Assembly: GCA_937872005.1 (NCBI GenBank)
Contig: CALMPQ010000090.1
Location: forward strand, 1-6,031
DNA: 6,031 bases
Direction of reading: 5' to 3'
Source: an uncultured Propioniciclava sp.
Lineage (GTDB): Bacteria; Actinomycetota; Actinomycetes; Propionibacteriales; Propionibacteriaceae
Shown here: positions 1-6,031 of the stretch, one piece after another
Position numbering within the stretch: the first letter of the stretch is position 1
Layout: each line of letters starts with the position of its first letter
Made by a program: the position numbers and the translations under genes
The notes under the pieces: generated by a model
Told to the model about the DNA's origin: nothing
Databases searched by the model: none
What the model saw: only the letters and a program-made list of their open reading frames with translations

Positions 1-1704
1 AGCTACCAGAAGGCCAACCCGAACGATGACCCGGTGCTGGCCATCGCGCTGACCGGCTGCGCCGCGTCCCAGCGCGACACGGCGCCGGCCCCCGGCGCCA
101 CCGGCACCGCTGCCGCCCCGACGGGCAGCGGCGGCGCCAACGCCAACGCCACGTTCATCTTCGGCGCCGCGGGCGCTCCGAAGCTGTTCGACCCCTTCTA
201 CGCCTCCGACGGCGAGACGTTCCGCGTCACCCGCCAGATCTATGAGCAGCTGCTCGACTTCCTGCCCGGTGAGGCCAAGACCGGCCCGGGCCTGGCCGAG
301 TCCTACGAGGGCTCCCCCGACGGCCTCACCTGGACCTTCAAGATCCGCCCGAACGTGAAGTTCCACGACGGCACCGATCTCGACGCCGCCGCGGTCTGCG
401 CCAACTTCGATCGCTGGTACAACCAGAAGGGTGCCGCCCAGAGCTCGGCGGTCACCTACTACTGGAACAACAACTTCGGTGGCTTCGCCGACCAGGCCGA
501 CAAGGACTCGCTGTTCGAGTCGTGCACCGCCAGCGACGCCATGACGGCCGTGGTCAAGGTGACCCGCGTCACGTCGAAGTTTCCCGACATCCTCGCCCAC
601 GGCGCCTACGCGATCCAGAGCCCCACCGCCCACGAGAAGTACGACGCCAACAACGTCCAGGCCCAGGGCTCCGGCTTCACCTACCCCGAGTACGCGCTGA
701 AGCACCCGACCGGCACCGGGGCCTTCAAGTTCGGCGGCTACAACGACGCCGCCGGCGAGGTCACCCTCGAGCGCAACGACGACTACTGGGGCAACAAGGC
801 GGGCGTGGCCAAGATGGTCATCCGCACGATCCCCGACGAGTCGACCCGCCGCCAGGAGCTGCAGGCCGGCACGATCCACGGCTACGACCTGCCGAACCCC
901 GTCGACTGGAAGGCCCTCGAGGACGGCGGCGCGAAGGTGGAGATCCGCCCCGCGTTCAACATCCTCTACGTCGGTCTGAACGCCACCAAGAACGAGGCCC
1001 TCAAGGACGTCCGCGTCCGCCAGGCCCTCTCCTACGCGATCAACCGGGCCCAGCTCGTCCAGTCGCAGCTCCCCGAGGGCGCTGAGGCCGCGAGCCAGTT
1101 CTTCCCGAAGGCCGTGTCGGGCTACAACACCTCGCTGCAGCCCTACCCGCACGACCCCGAGAAGGCCAAGCAGCTGCTCGCCGAGGCCGGTCACGCCAAC
1201 CTCACCCTGGAGTTCTGGCAGCCCACCGAGGTGACGCGTCCGTACATGCCGAACCCGGCCGCCATCTACGAGGCCATCCGCTCCGACTGGGAGGCCGTTG
1301 GCGTGACGATCAACCCGGTCGCCAAGCCGTGGACCGGTGGTTACCTCGACGGCACCGAGCAGAGCGAGGCCCCCGCCTTCCTCCTCGGCTGGACCGGTGA
1401 CTACGACTCGGCCGACAACTTCATCGGTACCTTCTTCACCAAGCAGGACAACGCCTTCGCGACGAAGAACTACCCGTTCGCGCAGGAGCTGACCGACGCC
1501 CTGGTGGCCGCCGACTCCGAGCCGGACGCAGCCAAGCGCGACCAGATGGTCTCCGACCTGAACAAGAAGATCGCCGAGGAGTACCTGCCCGGTCTCCCGA
1601 TCTCGCACAGCCCGCCGGCCATCGTGGTGGCCTCCTCCGTCTCGGGTCTGGTCACCAGCCCGCTGGCGGCGGAGGACTTCTCCCCCGTCACGGTCAGCGA
1701 GTGA
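1..1704 (+). CDS. dppA: Dipeptide-binding lipoprotein of ABC importer, DppA-like (5' end unresolved)
   Basis: Extracytoplasmic substrate-binding protein (SBP_bac_5 family) that captures peptides and delivers them to the DppB/DppC channel. Residues are numbered from the GTG at 34. A lipobox LTGC (Cys9) precedes an Ala/Gly/Thr/Asn-rich linker to about residue 40. Family landmarks follow: FDPFYASDGE near 52-61, a TFKIRPNVKFHDG block at 101-113, GTGAFKFGGY at 227-236, and VRVRQALSYAINR at 326-338. From memory of E. coli DppA, Arg402 in RPYMPN and Asp456 in GWTGD match Arg355 and Asp408, which hold the carboxylate and amino ends of the dipeptide. The length of 556 aa is close to E. coli DppA (535). 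The start is uncertain. The frame is open to base 1, GTG 34 leaves only eight residues before the lipid-acceptor Cys with no basic n-region, and residues encoded by 1-33 are hydrophilic. I therefore treat it as 5'-incomplete or disturbed. The family call is secure; dipeptide specificity is inferred. Confidence 0.93.
   Translation, partial: SYQKANPNDDPVLAIALTGCAASQRDTAPAPGATGTAAAPTGSGGANANATFIFGAAGAPKLFDPFYASDGETFRVTRQIYEQLLDFLPGEAKTGPGLAESYEGSPDGLTWTFKIRPNVKFHDGTDLDAAAVCANFDRWYNQKGAAQSSAVTYYWNNNFGGFADQADKDSLFESCTASDAMTAVVKVTRVTSKFPDILAHGAYAIQSPTAHEKYDANNVQAQGSGFTYPEYALKHPTGTGAFKFGGYNDAAGEVTLERNDDYWGNKAGVAKMVIRTIPDESTRRQELQAGTIHGYDLPNPVDWKALEDGGAKVEIRPAFNILYVGLNATKNEALKDVRVRQALSYAINRAQLVQSQLPEGAEAASQFFPKAVSGYNTSLQPYPHDPEKAKQLLAEAGHANLTLEFWQPTEVTRPYMPNPAAIYEAIRSDWEAVGVTINPVAKPWTGGYLDGTEQSEAPAFLLGWTGDYDSADNFIGTFFTKQDNAFATKNYPFAQELTDALVAADSEPDAAKRDQMVSDLNKKIAEEYLPGLPISHSPPAIVVASSVSGLVTSPLAAEDFSPVTVSE
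49..60 (+). other. Lipobox (LTGC) of DppA
   Basis: The codons for Leu-Thr-Gly-Cys form a classic lipobox at the end of a short hydrophobic stretch (VLAIALTG). The Cys codon at 58-60 would encode the first mature residue, which is lipidated by Lgt and exposed by LspA cleavage. This anchors DppA to the outer face of the membrane, as is usual for binding proteins of Gram-positive importers. The upstream part of the signal peptide is not convincing in this window. Confidence 0.8.
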
Positions 1705-1709
1705 GGTCC

Positions 1710-1743
1710 CGGGGGCCGTGGGTGTCACCACCCGCGGCCCCCG
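1710..1743 (+). promoter_or_regulatory. Strong intercistronic hairpin between dppA and dppB
   Basis: Arms 1710-1724 (CGGGGGCCGTGGGTG) and 1729-1743 (CACCCGCGGCCCCCG) pair over 15 consecutive positions, with a single G-U wobble (T1719 with G1734) and a TCAC loop. The stem begins 5 nt after the dppA stop codon. No T-run follows, only a C/T-rich stretch. Two readings are plausible. It may be an mRNA-stabilising or partial-termination element that keeps binding-protein expression above that of the membrane genes. It may instead be a terminator lacking a U-tract, of the sort proposed for some actinobacteria. Full termination is unlikely because dppB follows 27 nt later with no obvious promoter in between. 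Confidence 0.8.
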
Positions 1744-1770
1744 CCCTCGCCTTCTTCCCCTGGTGGGTCA

Positions 1771-2781
1771 GTGAGCAGATACATCGTCCGGCGGCTGCTG
1801 CAGGCCGTCATCACCCTCTTCGTGCTGTCCATCCTCCTGTTCGCCTGGCTGCGGTCGCTGCCGGGCGGGCCGGTGTCCGCGCTCCTCGGTGAGCGCAGCA
1901 CCCCCGAGGCTCGGGCCGCCCTCGAGCAGGCGCTCGGGCTTGACCAGCCGATCCTCGTGCAGTACTGGCGCTTCCTCGAGCGCGCGACCCAGGGCCAGTT
2001 CGGCGTCTCCACCGGCGTCCTGCCCGGACGCGATGCGCTGGAGATCTTCCTCTCCCGGTTCCCGGCGACCATCGAGTTGAGCTTCTTCGCGTTGACCCTC
2101 GCGATCCTCCTCGGCGTCCCGCTGGGCTACCTCGCCGCGCGCCGCCGCGGCACCTTCCTCGACACGGGGTCGGTGCTGTTCTCGCTGGTCGGCATCGCGG
2201 TTCCCGTCTTCTTCCTGGCGTTCGCGCTGAAGTACGTCTTCGCGATCCAGCTCGGCATCCTCCCCCCGTCCGGACGCCAATCGGTCGGCATCGACGCCAC
2301 CCACATCACCGGCATGTACGTCCTCGACGGCCTGTTGACCCGCGAGTGGGACGCCGCGTGGGACGCCCTGCGCCACCTCATCCTCCCCGCACTCGCGCTG
2401 AGCTCGATCCCGTTCGCGGTGATCCTGCGCATCACGCGAGCCTCCGTGCTCGAGGTGCTGGACGAGGACTACGTCCGCACCGCCCAGAGCAAGGGCCTGC
2501 GCGCCCCGACCATCCGCGGCCGGCACGTGCTGCGCAACGCGCTGATCCCCGTCGTGACCACCATCGGCCTGCAGACCGGCGCCCTGCTCGCGGGCGCCGT
2601 GCTGACCGAGCGCGTGTTCACGTTCCGCGGGGTCGGGCACGCGCTGGCCTACGGCTTCGAGACCCGCGACTACGCCGTGCTGCAGGTGCTGATCATGATG
2701 GCCGCGCTCATCTACATCCTCGTCAACATGGTGGTCGACATCGCGTACGCCGCCATCGACCCCCGCGTGCGGATCCGGTGA
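1771..2781 (+). CDS. dppB: Dipeptide ABC transporter permease DppB
   Basis: First channel subunit of the importer, an integral membrane protein of the BPD_transp_1 fold that pairs with DppC. The 336 residues match the family length (E. coli DppB is 339). The N-terminus, SRYIVRRLLQAVITLF, is the typical positively charged lead into TM1 (about 8-27). A PGGP motif follows at 31-34. Further helices lie near 102-124, 134-158, 200-222, 260-280 and 303-325, giving six in all. The cytoplasmic EAA coupling loop, which docks on an ATPase, is at about 234-260 (VRTAQSKGL through RNALIP). The protein ends with the characteristic VVDIAYAAIDPRVR. The start is GTG, with only a weak Shine-Dalgarno-like GGTGGG at 1762-1767. 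With the preceding hairpin, this suggests lower expression than dppA. The assignment to B rather than C rests on the N-terminus, the LPPSGR motif (164-169) and gene order. Confidence 0.95.
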   Translation: MSRYIVRRLLQAVITLFVLSILLFAWLRSLPGGPVSALLGERSTPEARAALEQALGLDQPILVQYWRFLERATQGQFGVSTGVLPGRDALEIFLSRFPATIELSFFALTLAILLGVPLGYLAARRRGTFLDTGSVLFSLVGIAVPVFFLAFALKYVFAIQLGILPPSGRQSVGIDATHITGMYVLDGLLTREWDAAWDALRHLILPALALSSIPFAVILRITRASVLEVLDEDYVRTAQSKGLRAPTIRGRHVLRNALIPVVTTIGLQTGALLAGAVLTERVFTFRGVGHALAYGFETRDYAVLQVLIMMAALIYILVNMVVDIAYAAIDPRVRIR

Positions 2782-2791
2782 GGGGGCGTCC

Positions 2792-3781
2792 ATGACCGAC
2801 AACGAGAAGAAGCCGCTCCCGCTCACCCCGGCCGCGAAGAAGCAGCGCATCGACAGCCTGGCCGCATCCTCGGCCGGTGTCAGCGATGCCGGGCACGTCT
2901 CCCGCGGCGAGGGCGTCAGCCTGTGGATGTCGGCCTGGCGCCGACTGCGCCGCGACTGGGTGTTCCTCTTCGGCGCCGCGATCGTCGTGGCCTTCGTCGT
3001 GCTGGCGATCATCGCGCCCTTCATCGCCCCGCACGACCCCGCCGTGCGCGTGCTGATCGACCAGGTGCACCGCCAGTCCAACCCCGTCCCCGGGCCGCAG
3101 CCCGGCTTCCCGCTGGGCGCCGACGACATCGGGCGCGACCTCCTCAGCCGCCTGATGGTCGGGGCGCGCCAGACGCTGCTGGTCGGCGTCCTCGCCACGC
3201 TCGGCGGACTGGCCGGCGGCATGGTGCTGGGCACGCTCGCCGGCGCGTTCGGTGGCTGGGTGGACGCCGTGGTGATGCGCATCGTCGACGTGTTGCTGTC
3301 GATCCCGTCGCTGCTGATGGCGTTCACGATCGCGGCGATGTTCCGCTCGCCGTCGCAGTGGACCGTCATCCTCGCGATCGCCATCGTCCAGGTGCCGGTG
3401 TTCGCGCGGCTGCTGCGCGGGTCGATGCTGGCCCAACGCCACTCCGACCACGTGCTGGCGGCCCGGGCCCTAGGCGTCCGCAAGGGGCCGATCGTGTTCC
3501 GGCACATGCTTCCGAACGCGATGGGGCCGGTGATCGTGCAGGCGACGCTGGTGCTGGCCACCGCGATCATCGACGCCGCCGCGCTGTCGTTCCTCGGCCT
3601 GGGCAACCCCGATGACCGGGCGCCCGAGTGGGGGCAGATGCTCGGCAACGCGCAGACCTACTTCGACTCCCACCCGCACCTGGCCGTCTACCCGGCGCTG
3701 TGCATCATCGTGGTGGCGCTCGGGTTCACCCTCGTGGGCGAATCCCTGCGCGAGTCGCTCGACCCGAAGTCCAGGAGGTGA
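2792..3781 (+). CDS. dppC: Dipeptide ABC transporter permease DppC
   Basis: Second channel subunit, partner of DppB. It has an OppC_N-type N-terminus followed by a BPD_transp_1 domain. Residues 1-55 are hydrophilic and charged, with KK pairs near 6-7 and 16-17 and RRLRRDW at 50-56 just before TM1 (about 58-79). The hallmark FPLGADDIGRDLLSRLMVGAR is at 107-127. More helices lie near 128-151, 161-183, 190-206, 245-266 and 297-315. The EAA loop is at about 221-246 (VLAARALGV through MLPNAMGP). ALSFLGLG (264-271), PEWGQML (278-284) and the terminal LRESLDP are typical of OppC/DppC. At 329 aa it is about 30 longer than E. coli DppC, mostly in the cytoplasmic N-terminal tail. ATG 2792 lies 10 nt after the dppB stop, and an AGGGGG ribosome-binding site at 2781-2786 sits 5 nt upstream of it. 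Confidence 0.95.
   Translation: MTDNEKKPLPLTPAAKKQRIDSLAASSAGVSDAGHVSRGEGVSLWMSAWRRLRRDWVFLFGAAIVVAFVVLAIIAPFIAPHDPAVRVLIDQVHRQSNPVPGPQPGFPLGADDIGRDLLSRLMVGARQTLLVGVLATLGGLAGGMVLGTLAGAFGGWVDAVVMRIVDVLLSIPSLLMAFTIAAMFRSPSQWTVILAIAIVQVPVFARLLRGSMLAQRHSDHVLAARALGVRKGPIVFRHMLPNAMGPVIVQATLVLATAIIDAAALSFLGLGNPDDRAPEWGQMLGNAQTYFDSHPHLAVYPALCIIVVALGFTLVGESLRESLDPKSRR
3773..3778 (+). promoter_or_regulatory. Ribosome-binding site that decides the dppD start
   Basis: A perfect AGGAGG lies in the last codons of dppC and runs into its TGA stop (3779-3781). Two in-frame ATGs follow. ATG 3781 overlaps the stop and leaves 2 nt of spacing; ATG 3787 leaves an optimal 8 nt. I therefore place the dppD start at 3787. 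Either choice implies that ribosomes finishing dppC help load dppD. Confidence 0.8.
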
Positions 3782-3786
3782 TGGCG

Positions 3787-4815
3787 ATGAGCGCTCCCCT
3801 GCTCGAGGTGGACGACCTGTCGGTGCACTTCCACACCCACGGCCGCGAGCGGTTCACGGCCGTCGACAAGGTGACGTTCAACGTGAACCCCGGCGAGGTC
3901 GTCGGGCTCGTCGGCGAGTCCGGCTGCGGCAAGTCGGTGACGTCGCTGGCGATCCTGCGGCTGCTGCCCCGGCGCGGCAACACGGTCACGGGGTCGGTGC
4001 GGTTCGCCGGCACCGACCTGCTCACGCTGCCCGACGCCGCCATGCGCGACAAGCGTGGCGCGGAACTGGCCATGATCTTCCAGGACCCGCTGTCGTCGCT
4101 GAACCCCGTCGTGCCCATCGGCGTGCAGGTCGCCGAGGTCATCGAACGGCACCGCGGCGAGAAGCGGGCGGTGGCGTCCAAGCAGGCGGCGGAGATGCTG
4201 GAGAAGGTCGGCATCCCCGACCCCACCCGGCGCCTGAAGGAGTACCCGCACCAGCTGTCGGGCGGCATGCGCCAGCGCGCGCTCATCGCGATGGCGCTGG
4301 CGTGCGAGCCGCGCCTGCTCATCGCCGACGAGCCCACGACCGCGCTGGACGTGACGATCCAGGCCCAGATCCTGTCGCTGCTGCAGGAGCTCGTGGTCAA
4401 CTCGGGCACCGCGCTGATCATGATCACCCACGACCTCGGCGTCGTGGCCGGGCTCTGCGACGGCGTCAACGTGCTCTACGGCGGCCGCATCGTCGAGCGC
4501 GCCAAGCGCCACCCGCTCTTCGCCGAGCCCCGGCACCCCTACACCGGCGGTCTGCTCGGCTCGATCCCCCGTCTGGACGCCGACCGCGGCGGTCGTCTCT
4601 TCCCCATCCCGGGGTCGGTGGCCGACAACATCCCGTGGGACTCGGCGTGCGCCTTCGCGCCGCGGTGCCACCAGGCATCCGACCGGTGCCGTGAGGTGAC
4701 CCCGGAGCTCATGGCCGACGACGAGGCACGCACCGACGGTGGGCTGCGGCTGTTGCGCTGCCACCACCCGCTGACCGCCGCCGACCGCGCACGCATCGAG
4801 GAGGGCCGCGCATGA
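3787..4815 (+). CDS. dppD: Dipeptide ABC transporter ATP-binding protein DppD
   Basis: Cytoplasmic ATPase subunit that pairs with DppF and drives the permeases. It has 342 aa from ATG 3787; the alternative ATG 3781 would add two residues. All catalytic motifs are present: Walker A GESGCGKS (43-50), Q-loop Gln99, signature LSGGMRQR (157-164), Walker B LLIADEP (177-183, Asp181/Glu182), D-loop TALD (185-188) and switch His215. After HPYTGGLL (250-257) comes the oligopeptide/dipeptide transporter C-terminal domain (oligo_HPY), with four cysteines: Cys288, Cys294, Cys301 and Cys325. In related peptide importers this Cys set has been reported to bind a [4Fe-4S] cluster; cluster binding here is inferred. 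Its stop overlaps the dppF start. It is assigned as D rather than F by gene order, the LSGGMRQR signature and the DPLSSLNP block after the Q-loop. OppD would be an equally valid family name. Confidence 0.95.
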   Translation: MSAPLLEVDDLSVHFHTHGRERFTAVDKVTFNVNPGEVVGLVGESGCGKSVTSLAILRLLPRRGNTVTGSVRFAGTDLLTLPDAAMRDKRGAELAMIFQDPLSSLNPVVPIGVQVAEVIERHRGEKRAVASKQAAEMLEKVGIPDPTRRLKEYPHQLSGGMRQRALIAMALACEPRLLIADEPTTALDVTIQAQILSLLQELVVNSGTALIMITHDLGVVAGLCDGVNVLYGGRIVERAKRHPLFAEPRHPYTGGLLGSIPRLDADRGGRLFPIPGSVADNIPWDSACAFAPRCHQASDRCREVTPELMADDEARTDGGLRLLRCHHPLTAADRARIEEGRA

Positions 4816-5954
4816 CCGAGATCGAGGTCGCCGACGTCGAACAAAGCGAGGTGCTCGTCGACGCCCAGGGGGTGAAGGTCCACTTCCCCATCAAGCGCGG
4901 CCTGCTCATCGACCGCACTGTCGGGCACGTGTACGCCGTGGACGGCATGGACCTGGTGATCCGGCGCGGCGAGACGTACGGCCTCGTCGGCGAGTCGGGC
5001 TGCGGCAAGTCGACCTTCGGGCGTGCGCTGTTGCAACTCGAGGAGCTCACCGAGGGGTCGGTGCACCTGGGTGGGGTCGACCTGGCCACGCTCAAGGGCG
5101 AGGACCTGCGCCGTCAGCGGCGGCACATGCAGATGGTGTTCCAGGACCCCCTGGGCAGCCTCGACCCGCGGCAGACCGTCGAGCAGCTGCTGCTGGAGGG
5201 GATGCAGGCGCACGGGTTGGCGTCCGACAAGAAGGGGGCGCGGGAGCGCCTGGTCGGGTTGCTCAAGGCCGTGGGCCTGCCGTCGAGTGCGCTGTCGAAG
5301 TACCCGCACGAGTTCTCGGGCGGGCAACGGCAGCGCGTCGGCATCGCCCGTGCGCTCTCGGTGGACCCCGAGCTGATCGTCGCCGACGAGCCCGTCTCGG
5401 CACTCGACGTGTCGGTGCAGGCGCAGGTGATCAACCTGCTGGAGGACCTCCAGAACGAGTTCGGCCTCACCTACCTCGTGATCGCGCACGACCTCGCCGT
5501 GGTGCGGCACATCTCCGATCGGATCGGCGTCATGTACCTCGGCGCGCTGGTCGAGGAGGCGGACGCCGACGACCTGTACGCGCTGCCGCTGCACCCGTAC
5601 ACGCGGGCGCTGCTGTCGGCGATCCCGGTGCCGGACCCGATCGTGGAGGACTCCCGCGAGCGCATCCTGCTGTCGGGCGACCTGCCGTCGCCGGCCAACC
5701 CGCCTTCGGGGTGCCGCTTCCACACGCGGTGCCCGTGGGTGCAGGCCTCCCGGTGCGCCACCGAACGTCCGGAGCTGCGGCACGTGGAGGTGCCGGGCGT
5801 GCCGGCGTCCCATCGCGTGGCGTGCCACTGGGCCGAGGACATCGCGTCGGGCGCCCTCCAGCCGCACACCGTCGAGGCGCAGGTGGTCGCACCGCTGGAC
5901 GCCCCGGCCCCGGCCCCCCACGCGATCCCGGGGACGACGGACCTGCCCGACTGA
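4812..5954 (+). CDS. dppF: Dipeptide ABC transporter ATP-binding protein DppF
   Basis: Second ATPase of the heterodimer. Residues 22-47 (VKVHFPIKRGLL, then a GHVYAVDGM block) are the typical F-type opening. Catalytic motifs are intact: Walker A GESGCGKST (60-68), Q-loop Gln111 in VFQDPLGSLDPR, signature FSGGQRQR (168-175), Walker B LIVADEP (188-194), D-loop SALD (196-199) and switch His226. HPYTRALLSAIP (261-272) leads into an oligo_HPY C-terminal domain with Cys301, Cys307, Cys315 and Cys338, the same four-Cys pattern as DppD. At 380 aa it is longer than E. coli DppF (334). Part of the excess is an Ala/Pro-rich tail from about residue 341 with no recognisable domain. ATG 4812 overlaps the dppD stop as ATGA, and AGGAGGG at 4799-4805 sits 6 nt upstream, so translation is probably coupled to dppD. 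Confidence 0.95.
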   Translation: MTEIEVADVEQSEVLVDAQGVKVHFPIKRGLLIDRTVGHVYAVDGMDLVIRRGETYGLVGESGCGKSTFGRALLQLEELTEGSVHLGGVDLATLKGEDLRRQRRHMQMVFQDPLGSLDPRQTVEQLLLEGMQAHGLASDKKGARERLVGLLKAVGLPSSALSKYPHEFSGGQRQRVGIARALSVDPELIVADEPVSALDVSVQAQVINLLEDLQNEFGLTYLVIAHDLAVVRHISDRIGVMYLGALVEEADADDLYALPLHPYTRALLSAIPVPDPIVEDSRERILLSGDLPSPANPPSGCRFHTRCPWVQASRCATERPELRHVEVPGVPASHRVACHWAEDIASGALQPHTVEAQVVAPLDAPAPAPHAIPGTTDLPD

Positions 5955-5976
5955 CCCCTCCCCCGCGTGCCCCACC

Positions 5977-5982
5977 TACACT
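5977..5982 (+). promoter_or_regulatory. Possible -10 element (TACACT) downstream of dppF
   Basis: TACACT fits the TANNNT consensus of actinobacterial housekeeping promoters and lies in a gene gap. The only -35-like match, CTGACC at 5951-5956, overlaps the dppF stop and is 20 nt away, which is longer than usual. It could serve a gene beginning just beyond the window. In such GC-rich sequence a chance match is quite possible. Confidence 0.2.
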
Positions 5983-5997
5983 GCCCCCCGCACGTCC

Positions 5998-6031
5998 CCG
6001 TTCAAGGACATCACGAGCGGCCAGCAGTTCT
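5998..6031 (+). other. Start-less reading frame resembling an S-layer-homology-like repeat
   Basis: Read from 5998, the edge encodes PFKDITSGQQF. This resembles the opening of the cell-wall-associated repeats of many actinobacterial surface proteins, which start like F-x-D-V/I-x-x-G-x-x-F and continue with a K/T-E-I-x-W-L block. Only about 11 residues are visible. The frame has no ATG, GTG or TTG between the dppF stop and this point. It may be the beginning of another gene whose start is disturbed, or foreign sequence joined at a contig end, or chance. Confidence is low because of the short length. Confidence 0.22.

Noticed and set aside
1701..1892. Small plus-strand frame across the dppA-dppB gap
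   Set aside because: It overlaps the hairpin and the dppB start. Its translation is Pro/Ala/Arg-rich noise, and it has no ribosome-binding site.
1768..3648. A 626-codon open frame on the minus strand, with several other long minus-strand frames opposite dppB to dppF
   Set aside because: They are mirror frames of GC-rich genes. The translations are biased in composition (runs of Arg, Asp, Gly, His, Gln) with no domain, and the plus-strand proteins match known families throughout.
3628..3786. Longer N-terminus for DppD starting at 3628
   Set aside because: It would lie inside dppC coding sequence, lacks similarity to ATPase N-termini, and ignores the perfect AGGAGG at 3773-3778.
5955..6000. 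Terminator after dppF
   Set aside because: The only inverted repeat seen is a 5-bp CGTGC/GCACG (5966-5970 with 5990-5994) around a 19-nt loop, with no T-run. This is too weak to call.
1..6031. Circular joining of the two window ends into one gene
   Set aside because: Continuing the SLH-like frame from 6029 across the edge to base 1 reads Phe then TAG at once, so the ends do not form one reading frame.
1..6031. CRISPR, mobile element, tRNA/rRNA or a novel defence or biosynthetic system
   Set aside because: No direct repeats, transposase motifs, RNA-gene sequence or unexplained coding region were seen. Nearly all of the window is accounted for by the five transporter genes.

Overview
The window is a five-gene operon, all on the + strand, for an ABC importer of short peptides of the Dpp/Opp family. 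The order is that of classic dppABCDF operons. The DNA is very GC-rich, with third codon positions almost all G or C. Genes are tightly packed, one starts with GTG, and the protein sequences look actinobacterial. I infer a high-GC actinomycete, possibly Propionibacteriaceae-like, but the sequence does not settle genus or family.

Layout: 1-1704 encodes the lipoprotein substrate-binding protein (DppA), whose N-terminus is not properly resolved. A strong 15-bp RNA hairpin (1710-1743) lies between dppA and dppB. dppB (1771-2781) and dppC (2792-3781) encode the two six-helix permeases. dppD (start chosen at 3787, end 4815) and dppF (4812-5954) encode the two ATPases. Genes B to F are separated by 10 nt, by 5 nt and by a 4-nt ATGA overlap, which implies one transcript with translational coupling. 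The last 77 nt hold no complete gene. They contain a -10-like hexamer and, at the edge, a reading frame resembling the start of an actinobacterial S-layer-homology-like repeat, with no start codon.

How the parts work together: DppA, tethered outside the membrane, would capture peptides and dock on the DppB/DppC channel. The DppD/DppF heterodimer would power import by ATP hydrolysis. Both ATPases keep all nucleotide-binding motifs, and both have a four-cysteine C-terminal domain of the kind that carries an iron-sulfur cluster in related transporters. In DppA the two residues that anchor the ends of a dipeptide in E. coli DppA appear to be conserved, so dipeptides are the best guess for the substrate. 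I found no new type of system here. The points most worth a second look are the dppA-dppB hairpin, the anomalous sequence at both window edges, and the cysteine domains.
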